This document shows, piece by piece, positions 58,194 through 64,000 of a stretch of DNA of 64,000 nt. The translations under genes and the position numbers were made by a program. Position 1 is the stretch's first letter; the number at the start of each line of letters is the position of its first letter. The notes beneath the pieces were generated by a model. That model did no database searches, was not told where the DNA came from, and saw nothing but the letters and a program-made list of their open reading frames with translations. Source of the DNA: Bradyrhizobium jicamae (GTDB lineage: Bacteria > Pseudomonadota > Alphaproteobacteria > Rhizobiales > Xanthobacteraceae). The stretch spans positions 1-64,000 of the forward strand of contig NZ_JAFCJX010000001.1 in the NCBI RefSeq assembly GCF_018130695.1, written 5' to 3'.

Positions 58194-59837
58194 TCAGCTG
58201 GCCTCGCGCAGCTTGAAGCGCTGGATCTTGCCGGTCTGGGTCTTCGGCAGCGCCTCGACGAAGGCAATCGCGCGGGGATATTTGTAGGGCGCGATCGTCG
58301 CCTTGACGTGATCCTGCAGCGCCTTGACCTCGAGATCGTCGTGAGGCGCGCCCTGCTTCAGCACGACATAGGCCGAGACGATCTGCCCGCGCTCGACATC
58401 TGATACCCCGACCACCGCACATTCGGCGACATCGGGGTGACCGAGCAGCGCGGCCTCCACTTCAGGACCCGCGATGTTGTAGCCGGCCGAGATGATCATG
58501 TCGTCGGCACGCGCGACGAACGACAGCCGGCCATTCTCGTCACTGACGAAGGCATCGCCCGTGATGTTCCAGCCGTCGCGCACGTAATTGGCCTGCCGCT
58601 TGTCGGCGAGATAGCGGCACCCCGTCGGCCCGCGCACCGCGAGTTTGCCGACCGTGCCCGGCGGCAGCTCCTTCATGTCCTCGTCGACGATCTTGGCCTC
58701 GTAGCCGCCGACCGGCTGCCCGGTCGTGCCCGGCACCGCGTTGCCGACGCGGTTGGTGATGAAGATGTGCAGCAGCTCGGTGCTGCCGATGCCGTCGAGG
58801 ATCGGCTTGCCGGTCTTCCTGGTCCAGTTCTCGAACACCGGCGCCGGCAGCGTCTCGCCGGCGGAGACCGCGATCCGCAGCGACGACAGATCGGCGCCGT
58901 TGTCCATCGCCGCCATCATCGCGCGATAGGCAGTCGGCGCGGTGAAGCAGATCGTCGCCTTGTAGGTCTCGATGATCCTGATCATCTCCGGCGGCGCTGC
59001 GTTCTCCAGCAGCGTCGCGGTGGCGCCGAAGCGCAGCGGGAAGATCGCGAGACCACCAAGGCCGAAGGTGAAGGCGAGCGGCGGCGAGCCGACGAACACG
59101 TCGTCCGGCGTCACCTTCAGCACTTCCTTCGCATAGCCGTCGGCGACGATCAGCAGATCGCGGTGGAAATGCATCGTCGCCTTGGGCTCACCGGTCGTGC
59201 CCGAGGTGAAGCCGAGCAGCGCGACGTCGTCGCGGCCAGTCTTCACCGCCTCGAATTTCACCGGCTTGTTCAGCGCGATCCGGTCGAGCTCGGCATCGTG
59301 GTTCGAGGTGCCGTCGAAATTGACGACCTGCTTGAGGAATCTGCTGGTCTTGGCGCAGGCGACCAGCTCGTCGGCGATGCGGCTGTCGGTCAGCGCCAGC
59401 GCGATCTCGGCCTTGTCGACGATCTTCGTGAGCTCACCCGCACGCAGCATCGGCATAGTGTTGACGACGACCGCGCCCGCCTTCGTCGCTGCCAGCCAGC
59501 AGGCGACGAGCGCCGGATTGTTGCCGGAGCGGATCAGCACGCGATGGCCGGGCTTGACGCCGTAATTCTCCACCAGCGCATGCGCCAGGCGGTTCGACCA
59601 GTCGGCCAATTCCTTGTAGGTGCGCTGGCGGCCATTGCCGATCAGCGCGATGTTGTCGCCCAGCCCCTTCTCGACGATGCGATCGGTCAGCTCGACTGCC
59701 GCATTGAGATATTCAGGGTATTGAAACTCCGGCCGATCGAGCAGCAGCTTCGGCCATTGCTCCAGCGGCGGCAGATTGCGCCGCGAGAAATCGTCGACGT
59801 GACCTGAGGGGCCGAGCCCCGGAAATTCACCTGACAT
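58194..59837 (-). CDS. Aryl-CoA ligase, 2-aminobenzoate-CoA ligase-like
   Basis: This is a 547-residue acyl-adenylate/thioester-forming enzyme. P-loop LLGFTSGTTGEPKATMHFHRD, the A5 region DGIGSTELLHIFITN, A8 LSFVARADDMIISAGYNIAGPEVE and the C-terminal catalytic Lys in PKTQTGKIQRFKLRE are intact. The sequence fits the benzoate/2-aminobenzoate-CoA ligase branch, which activates the aromatic acid with ATP and CoA. A MarR gene lies upstream on the same strand, and a 34-bp near-perfect palindrome covers the promoter region. Monooxygenase and RidA genes nearby support an amino-aromatic substrate. Confidence 0.85.
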   Translation of the reverse strand: MSGEFPGLGPSGHVDDFSRRNLPPLEQWPKLLLDRPEFQYPEYLNAAVELTDRIVEKGLGDNIALIGNGRQRTYKELADWSNRLAHALVENYGVKPGHRVLIRSGNNPALVACWLAATKAGAVVVNTMPMLRAGELTKIVDKAEIALALTDSRIADELVACAKTSRFLKQVVNFDGTSNHDAELDRIALNKPVKFEAVKTGRDDVALLGFTSGTTGEPKATMHFHRDLLIVADGYAKEVLKVTPDDVFVGSPPLAFTFGLGGLAIFPLRFGATATLLENAAPPEMIRIIETYKATICFTAPTAYRAMMAAMDNGADLSSLRIAVSAGETLPAPVFENWTRKTGKPILDGIGSTELLHIFITNRVGNAVPGTTGQPVGGYEAKIVDEDMKELPPGTVGKLAVRGPTGCRYLADKRQANYVRDGWNITGDAFVSDENGRLSFVARADDMIISAGYNIAGPEVEAALLGHPDVAECAVVGVSDVERGQIVSAYVVLKQGAPHDDLEVKALQDHVKATIAPYKYPRAIAFVEALPKTQTGKIQRFKLREAS

Positions 59838-59897
59838 TCGATCGCCCTCGCCTTCCGTTGAGCAAGACCAATATCGAGCACGCCCGGCAGCGTTCTA

Positions 59898-59931
59898 CGG
59901 GAAATCATTTTATACTTAAAATAATTTCCCG
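59898..59931. promoter_or_regulatory. 34-bp AT-rich palindrome upstream of the CoA ligase
   Basis: The arms CGGGAAAT-C-ATTTT and AAAAT-A-ATTTCCCG match except for one pair, around a 6-base centre. The element lies 61 to 94 bases before the ligase start and 29 bases past the MarR stop. The core ATTTT-N6-AAAAT has the size and AT content of a MarR-family operator. It could alternatively fold as a terminator for the marR transcript. Confidence 0.6.
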
Positions 59932-59959
59932 CAAGTGCGGAATCGACGTCTCCTTGGGA

Positions 59960-60454
59960 TTACGCCGTCCGCGCCCTAGCGGAGCGCTGCGCCGAGCCTT
60001 TGGCCTTGGCGAGCAGCCGCATCAATTCCCGGATGTCCTTCGGCGACAGGTCGGCGAATACGTCGGCGATCCATTTCTCGTGCTCGGCGGCCATCTTGCG
60101 GAACTCGGCGCGGCCGAGCTTGGTCAGCCGGATGAACTGCACGCGGCGGTCGGTCTCCGAGGTGCGGCGGTCGACATGGCCGGATTCGACGAGGCGTTCG
60201 ACCAGGCCGGTGACGTTGCCGTTCGAGACCATCATCCGCTTCGACAGATCCGACAGCGTCATGCCGTCGGCGACCTTGTCGAGTTGGGCCATCAGGTCGA
60301 AGCGGGGCAGCGTGACGTCGAACTTTTCGCGCAGGCGGCCGCGCACCTCTCCCTCGATCAGCGTCGTGCAGGTGAGCAGTCGCAGCCATAGCCGCAGCTC
60401 GGTGCCGTGGTCGTCGGGCAGTTCGACGGCTTTGGTTTCGGAATCGAGATTCAT
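59960..60454 (-). CDS. MarR-family transcriptional regulator
   Basis: This 164-residue winged-helix regulator has DNA-binding core LPRFDLMAQLDKVADGMTLSDLSKRMMVSNGNVTGLVERLVESGHVDRRTSETDRRVQFIRLT, with the wing DRR typical of MarR. Helices at both ends form the dimer and the ligand pocket. Relatives respond to aromatic acids or their CoA esters. It sits between the ligase gene (same strand) and the divergent binding-protein gene, well placed to control both. Repeated motifs in the 269-base gap upstream are operator candidates. Confidence 0.9.
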   Translation of the reverse strand: MNLDSETKAVELPDDHGTELRLWLRLLTCTTLIEGEVRGRLREKFDVTLPRFDLMAQLDKVADGMTLSDLSKRMMVSNGNVTGLVERLVESGHVDRRTSETDRRVQFIRLTKLGRAEFRKMAAEHEKWIADVFADLSPKDIRELMRLLAKAKGSAQRSARARTA

Positions 60455-60500
60455 GCGGCTATCGCGTCCGTTATGGCGCCCTCAGGGGCAAATCGATCAT

Positions 60501-60518
60501 TTTGAGCTTCAAGCAATT
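60501..60518. promoter_or_regulatory. Direct repeat copy 1, MarR operator candidate
   Basis: TTTGAGCTTCAAGCAATT lies 47 bases before the marR start. It contains TTGA-GCT-TCAA, a small inverted repeat, and recurs with one change at 60574-60591. Confidence 0.55.
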
Positions 60519-60573
60519 TTCTGCGCGCCGCAACAGGAATCCGGCGCCCGGCGAGCTTTTCGCGGGTAATTTC

Positions 60574-60591
60574 TTTAAGCTTCAAGCAATT
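60574..60591. promoter_or_regulatory. Direct repeat copy 2, MarR operator candidate
   Basis: TTTAAGCTTCAAGCAATT matches copy 1 at 17 of 18 positions, 73 bases away, and lies 132 bases before the binding-protein start. A related sequence, TTTAAGCGCGAGCAATT, occurs on the minus strand upstream of the flavin monooxygenase. Confidence 0.55.
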
Positions 60592-60723
60592 GGCGCGCGG
60601 CTTGCATGCGCCCCGCCTGCGAGCGACGGCTTCGTTCTGACGCAACGCCACATCGCTTGCGGCGACGCCAACGGTCAGAATAAGCTGCCGATCGCGTACG
60701 GAGACAGGGGTTAGGGAAGCAAC

Positions 60724-61890
60724 ATGAAACAACATCTGAAGTTGGCGGCCGTCGCGGCCTTGCTGGGCGTCGCAGCGATGCCGGCGAGCGCGCAGGAGAA
60801 GATCAAGATCGGCGTACTGGTCACGACCTCCGGGCCAGCGGCGGCGCTCGGGCAGCAGGTGCGCGACGGCTTTGCGCTGGCGATCAAGGACCTCGGCGGC
60901 AAGATGGCCGGCCGCGACGTCGAGGTCGTCAACGCCGATGACGAGCTCAAGCCCGACGGCGCCGTGGTCAAGGTCCGCGGCCTCCTGGAGCGCGACAAGG
61001 TCGACTTCGTGGTCGGCCCGATCTTCTCCAACATCCTGCAGGCGATCCATCGCCCGGTCACCGACAACAAGACCTTCCTGATCAGCCCGAATGCCGGCCC
61101 GTCCAGCTACGCCGGCAAGGAGTGCAATCCGTTTTTCTATGTGACCTCGTACCAGAACGACCAGGTGCACGAGATCCTCGGCAAGGTCGCGCAGGACCGC
61201 GGCTACAAGCGCGTCTATTTGCTGGTGCCGAACTACCAGGCCGGCCGCGACTCCGTCGCCGGCTTCAAGCTCGATTACAAGGGCGAGATCGTCGACGAAT
61301 CCTACACGCCGCTCAACACGCTCGACTTCCAGCCGGAGCTCAGCAAGATCAGCTCGCTGAAGCCGGATGCGCTGTTCACGTTCATGCCGGGCGGCATGGG
61401 CGTCAATCTCGTCAAGCAGTACAAGCAGGCCGGCGCCACCGTGCCCGTGCTGTCCGCCTTCACCGTCGACGAATCCACCCTGCCCGCGCAACAGGATGCC
61501 GCCGTCGGCATGTTCGGCGGGGCGAACTGGGCGCCGAACCTCGACAATCCCCAGACCAAAAAGTTCGTCACCGCCTACGAGGCCGCCTACAACATCGTGC
61601 CCGGCACCTACGCGATGCAGGCCTACGACGCCGCGATGCTGATCGACAGCGCGGTGAAGGCCGTCAAGGGCGATCTCTCCAACAAGGACGCGGTCGCGGC
61701 AGCGCTGAAGAAGGCGGACTTCACCTCGCTGCGCGGTAACTTCAAGTTCAACACCAACGGCTATCCGATCCAGGACTTTTACCTCACCAAGGTTGCGAAG
61801 CGGCCGGACGGCAAATTCCAGACCGAGATCGTGCAAAAAGTCTTCGAGAATTACGGCGATCGCTACGCCAAGGATTGCACCAGCAAGTAA
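60724..61890 (+). CDS. Branched-chain-amino-acid-type ABC substrate-binding protein
   Basis: This 388-residue periplasmic receptor (LivJ/HbaE-type) has a Sec signal ending ASAQ. The fold markers are IKIGVLVTTSGPAAALGQQVRDGFALAIKDLGG, DDELKPDGAVVKVRGLLERDKVDFVVGP, and ALFTFMPGGMGVNLVKQYKQAG. In Rhodopseudomonas and Bradyrhizobium this class often binds aromatic acids rather than amino acids. No permease or ATPase gene lies in the window, so partners are elsewhere. AGGGAAG precedes the ATG. It is followed by a cupin gene on the same strand. Confidence 0.88.
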   Translation: MKQHLKLAAVAALLGVAAMPASAQEKIKIGVLVTTSGPAAALGQQVRDGFALAIKDLGGKMAGRDVEVVNADDELKPDGAVVKVRGLLERDKVDFVVGPIFSNILQAIHRPVTDNKTFLISPNAGPSSYAGKECNPFFYVTSYQNDQVHEILGKVAQDRGYKRVYLLVPNYQAGRDSVAGFKLDYKGEIVDESYTPLNTLDFQPELSKISSLKPDALFTFMPGGMGVNLVKQYKQAGATVPVLSAFTVDESTLPAQQDAAVGMFGGANWAPNLDNPQTKKFVTAYEAAYNIVPGTYAMQAYDAAMLIDSAVKAVKGDLSNKDAVAAALKKADFTSLRGNFKFNTNGYPIQDFYLTKVAKRPDGKFQTEIVQKVFENYGDRYAKDCTSK

Positions 61891-61895
61891 GCATT

Positions 61896-61910
61896 GCGCG
61901 AGCAAATAAC
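61896..61910 (+). promoter_or_regulatory. Shared motif upstream of the cupin gene
   Basis: GCGCGAGCAAATAAC matches GCGCGAGCAATTAAC upstream of the monooxygenase at 14 of 15 positions. It is 21 bases before the cupin ATG. Confidence 0.4.
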
Positions 61911-61931
61911 AATCAGAGGAGCACAACGCCC

Positions 61932-62384
61932 ATGAAAGACGAGATCGCCGGCATCACCCGCGCCAATGATGGCATCCAGGGGATTTCCTGGAGCATCCTT
62001 GGCCAGACCTATGTGCCGAAGAGCCGCACCGAACATTCCTTCTCCTGGCACGCGACCTTTCCGCCGGGCACTTTCGTTCCGCCGCATATCCATCCCGACC
62101 AAGATGAGTATCTCTACATCCTCGAAGGCAAACTGGACTTCTTCCTCGACGGCGCCGACGAATCCGCCACCTCGGGTGATCTCGTCCGGTTGCCGATGGG
62201 CAAGCCGCACGGCATCTTCAACAAGTCGCAGCAGCCGGCGAAGACGCTGTTCTGGGTGTCGCCGACGCGCAGGCTCTACGACCTGTTCTGGGCGATCCAC
62301 AACATGAGGGAGCAGAATCCGGATGACGTGGTGCGGCTCGCCGCCGAGCACAACATCCACTTCCTGCCGCCGCCTCCCGGCTAA
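61932..62384 (+). CDS. Small cupin-domain protein
   Basis: This 150-residue single cupin has metal-ligand motif 1 in PPGTFVPPHIHPDQDEYLYILEGKLDF (two His, one Gln/Glu set, one Glu) and motif 2 in LVRLPMGKPHGIFNKS (His). Both are complete, so it probably binds Fe, Mn or Zn. AGAGGAG precedes ATG 61932, and the longer frame is rejected. It follows the aromatic-type binding-protein gene and may be a ring- or intermediate-modifying enzyme in the same pathway. The reaction is unknown. Confidence 0.8.
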   Translation: MKDEIAGITRANDGIQGISWSILGQTYVPKSRTEHSFSWHATFPPGTFVPPHIHPDQDEYLYILEGKLDFFLDGADESATSGDLVRLPMGKPHGIFNKSQQPAKTLFWVSPTRRLYDLFWAIHNMREQNPDDVVRLAAEHNIHFLPPPPG

Positions 62385-62393
62385 CGCTCTGTC

Positions 62394-62491
62394 CCCTCAT
62401 CCTAAGGAGCTTGCGAAGCAAGCATCTCGAAGGACGTGGCCACCAGCCGGCCTCGTGGTTCGAGACGGCGCTTGCGCGCTCACCATGAGGG
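62394..62491. repeat. Bradyrhizobium-type palindromic intergenic repeat
   Basis: A 98-base element begins CCCTCATCCT and ends CACCATGAGGG. It contains GCTTGCGAAGCAAGC and TCTCGAA / TTCGAGA pairs and folds as a long stem with side hairpins. I recall near-identical units at many intergenic sites in Bradyrhizobium and Rhodopseudomonas. It separates the convergent cupin and monooxygenase genes. Confidence 0.65.
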
Positions 62492-62524
62492 TTAGTCAGA
62501 GGGCCTCCCCTCCTCTTCGAATAA

Positions 62525-63769
62525 CTACGGCTGCCGCGCGACCACGCGCGCGGCAAAGCCGGCCTTGGCGGCATAGCCGCGCACGATCGCCTCGCGCGCC
62601 TCATAGTTCAAAATCGTATCGACGTCGGTAAAGCCCTGCGGCGCGAGTTGCTCGACGGCGTCGATCACGCCCTCCGGTCCGCCGCGGCGGTTGGAGGCAA
62701 CGATGTCGGCAGTCATCGGCAGGCGCTGCCGCTCATAGGCGACCAGCGCCTGGCGCGGATGCTCGGCGCGCGCCAGCGCATCCGCAAGACAGCGCGCATC
62801 GAGGATCGCCTGCGAAGCGCCATTGGAGCCGACCGGATACATCGGATGGGCGGCATCGCCGAGCAGCGTGACGCGGCCGCTCGACCAGTACGGCAGCGGA
62901 TCGCGGTCGCAGCAGGGATACTCCCAGAATTCCGGCGTCGCCTTGATCATGCCGGCGAAATCGACCTGCGGGATCGAGAAGCTCACGACGTAAGGCATCA
63001 TCTCCTCGCGCCGGCCGAGCACCGACCAACCCTCGCGGCGCGGCGGCGGCGTCGAGCCGTCGCCGATCCGCACCAGCACCGCCCAGTTGGTGAGCCGGCT
63101 TGCCGGGCTCGATCCCGCCGCGATCGGATAGATCACCGCCTTGGCATTCAATCCGCCGGCGATGATCATCGAGCGTCCGGTCAAAAACACCGGCCAGTCG
63201 GTCGCGCCGCGCCACAGCATCAGCCCGTTCCAGACCGGGCCGCCCTCGGCGGGGAACAGCGTCTCGCGCACCTTGGAATGAATGCCGTCGGCGCCGATCA
63301 GGATGTCGCCGCGCGCGGTGTGGACATGCGCGCCGCTGCGATCGAAGAAGTAAGCCGAGACGCCGCCCTCGTCCTGCGTGAACGAGCCGAGCCGGCAGCC
63401 GGTGCGGATCGCGTCGGGGCCGAGCCGCTCGATCACGGCCTGATGGATCACGCCCTGTAGGCGACCGCGGTGGATCGAGAATTGCGGCACCTCGTGGCCG
63501 GCATCGAGCCCGCGCTTTTCGTGCCAGACCTGCTGGCCGTGGCGCGTCAGGTAGAACAGCTCGTAGGTGCGGATCGCCGCTTCATCGAGCCGGTCGAGCA
63601 GACCGAGCTGCGCCAGCTCGCGGATCGCATGCGGCAGCGTGTTGATGCCGACGCCGAGCTCGCGGATGGTGTCGGCCTGTTCGTACAGCTCGCATTCGAT
63701 GCCGCGCGCGCGCAGCATCAGCGCGGTGGTGAGGCCGCCAATTCCGCCGCCGACGATAATCGCCTTCAT
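62525..63769 (-). CDS. FAD-dependent aromatic-ring monooxygenase
   Basis: This 414-residue class A flavoprotein hydroxylase has dinucleotide fold GGGIGGLTTALMLRARG at residues 7-23, the DG motif GDILIGADGIHSKVR and the GD motif VTLLGDAAHPMYPVGSNGASQAILDA. Closest resemblance is to the 'flavin-dependent oxidoreductase' group that includes PhzS; salicylate hydroxylases are more distant. It uses NAD(P)H and O2 to hydroxylate an aromatic substrate. A motif shared with the marR region lies 31 bases upstream. It is probably co-transcribed with, or follows, the RidA gene (149 bases upstream on the same strand). Confidence 0.87.
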   Translation of the reverse strand: MKAIIVGGGIGGLTTALMLRARGIECELYEQADTIRELGVGINTLPHAIRELAQLGLLDRLDEAAIRTYELFYLTRHGQQVWHEKRGLDAGHEVPQFSIHRGRLQGVIHQAVIERLGPDAIRTGCRLGSFTQDEGGVSAYFFDRSGAHVHTARGDILIGADGIHSKVRETLFPAEGGPVWNGLMLWRGATDWPVFLTGRSMIIAGGLNAKAVIYPIAAGSSPASRLTNWAVLVRIGDGSTPPPRREGWSVLGRREEMMPYVVSFSIPQVDFAGMIKATPEFWEYPCCDRDPLPYWSSGRVTLLGDAAHPMYPVGSNGASQAILDARCLADALARAEHPRQALVAYERQRLPMTADIVASNRRGGPEGVIDAVEQLAPQGFTDVDTILNYEAREAIVRGYAAKAGFAARVVARQP

Positions 63770-63799
63770 CGTCCTTACTCCACTGACACCAGGACGGTT

Positions 63800-63817
63800 A
63801 ATTGCTCGCGCTTAAAG
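63800..63817 (-). promoter_or_regulatory. Shared motif upstream of the monooxygenase
   Basis: The minus-strand sequence CTTTAAGCGCGAGCAATT has the TTTAAGC and AGCAATT halves of the repeats at 60501 and 60574, with one base less between them. Confidence 0.45.
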
Positions 63818-63917
63818 TCGCACGCCCCCTCACCCGACCGCAAGCTGCATCAACGCCTTGACGTCCTCCCGCGCGGCCATCCGCCCCCAAGGGTTAATGC
63901 GGGAATGCCCGACATGA

Positions 63918-64000
63918 TTAATCCGGCACCACCGCAATCGCTTGAATCTCCACCTTGGCGCGGTCCTCGATCAGGCCGGAGACCTGGATCGCGGTCATGG
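63918..64000 (-). CDS. RidA/YjgF-family protein, C-terminal fragment
   Basis: Only the last 27 codons are in the window, with the rest beyond the right edge. They encode MTAIQVSGLIEDRAKVEIQA followed by IAVVPD, the C-terminal strand pattern of RidA enamine/imine deaminases (V-E-I-x-A-I-A). RidA-family members include 2-aminomuconate deaminase, which would suit an amino-aromatic pathway, but the fragment cannot distinguish subgroups. Confidence 0.75.
   Translation of the reverse strand, partial: MTAIQVSGLIEDRAKVEIQAIAVVPD

Overview
The window reads as a chromosomal segment of a GC-rich alphaproteobacterium, most likely Bradyrhizobium or a close relative such as Rhodopseudomonas. The basis is a red-type (form IC) Rubisco operon with cbbX, a ChvE-GguAB sugar importer, the dense set of LysR regulators and peptide or aromatic-acid importers, and two intergenic elements (1-321 and 62394-62491) that resemble dispersed repeats I remember from Bradyrhizobium genomes. 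Coding density is high. I see no rRNA, tRNA, CRISPR array, phage gene or insertion sequence. The right edge cuts a RidA-family gene.

Layout. 486-7838 (+): an M20 amidohydrolase followed by a complete dipeptide-type ABC importer. 7863-14786 (-): a convergent second importer of the same type, led by an amidase, with a divergent LysR gene at 14906. 15800-18606 (-): a DctA-type carrier, ureidoglycolate lyase and ureidoglycine aminohydrolase (ureide catabolism), with a divergent LysR gene. 19758-22778 (-): an inositol monophosphatase-like enzyme and a chemoreceptor. 23068-25335 (+): a siderophore-type TonB receptor. 25343-29261 (-): chvE-gguA-gguB.

29719-38345 (-) is the Calvin cycle operon cbbF-P-T-A-L-S-X-Y, tightly packed with several start/stop overlaps, and the LysR regulator cbbR diverges from it at 38496. 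It encodes regeneration, fixation and Rubisco repair. It lacks phosphoglycerate kinase, GAPDH and pentose-phosphate epimerase, which must be encoded elsewhere.

39435-48678 is a surface-glycan region. A polytopic GT-C-like transferase and a DPM1/GtrB-like GT2 are divergent. They are followed by a seven-gene minus-strand operon: CDP-glucose synthesis (rfbF, rfbG), a sulfotransferase, an APH-fold kinase, an NAD-dependent sugar epimerase/reductase and a transketolase split into two subunits. I consider this the most interesting unit. It could make a carbon-branched or chain-extended CDP-deoxysugar, possibly related to the unusual bicyclic LPS sugar bradyrhizose reported in Bradyrhizobium. That link is a hypothesis.

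48767-52372 (-): an iron-uptake operon (TonB receptor, PepSY membrane protein, tiny membrane protein). 52782-54497 (+): a PAS/histidine kinase/receiver hybrid. 54522-58178: a TetR repressor divergent from an EmrAB-type efflux pair, with a perfect inverted repeat over the -35 box. 58194-64000: a probable aminobenzoate or aromatic catabolic locus (2-aminobenzoate-CoA-ligase-like enzyme, MarR regulator, branched-chain-amino-acid-type binding protein, cupin, flavin monooxygenase, RidA) with several shared upstream motifs. Two genes (PepSY and the hybrid kinase) appear to start at CTG behind near-perfect ribosome binding sites.
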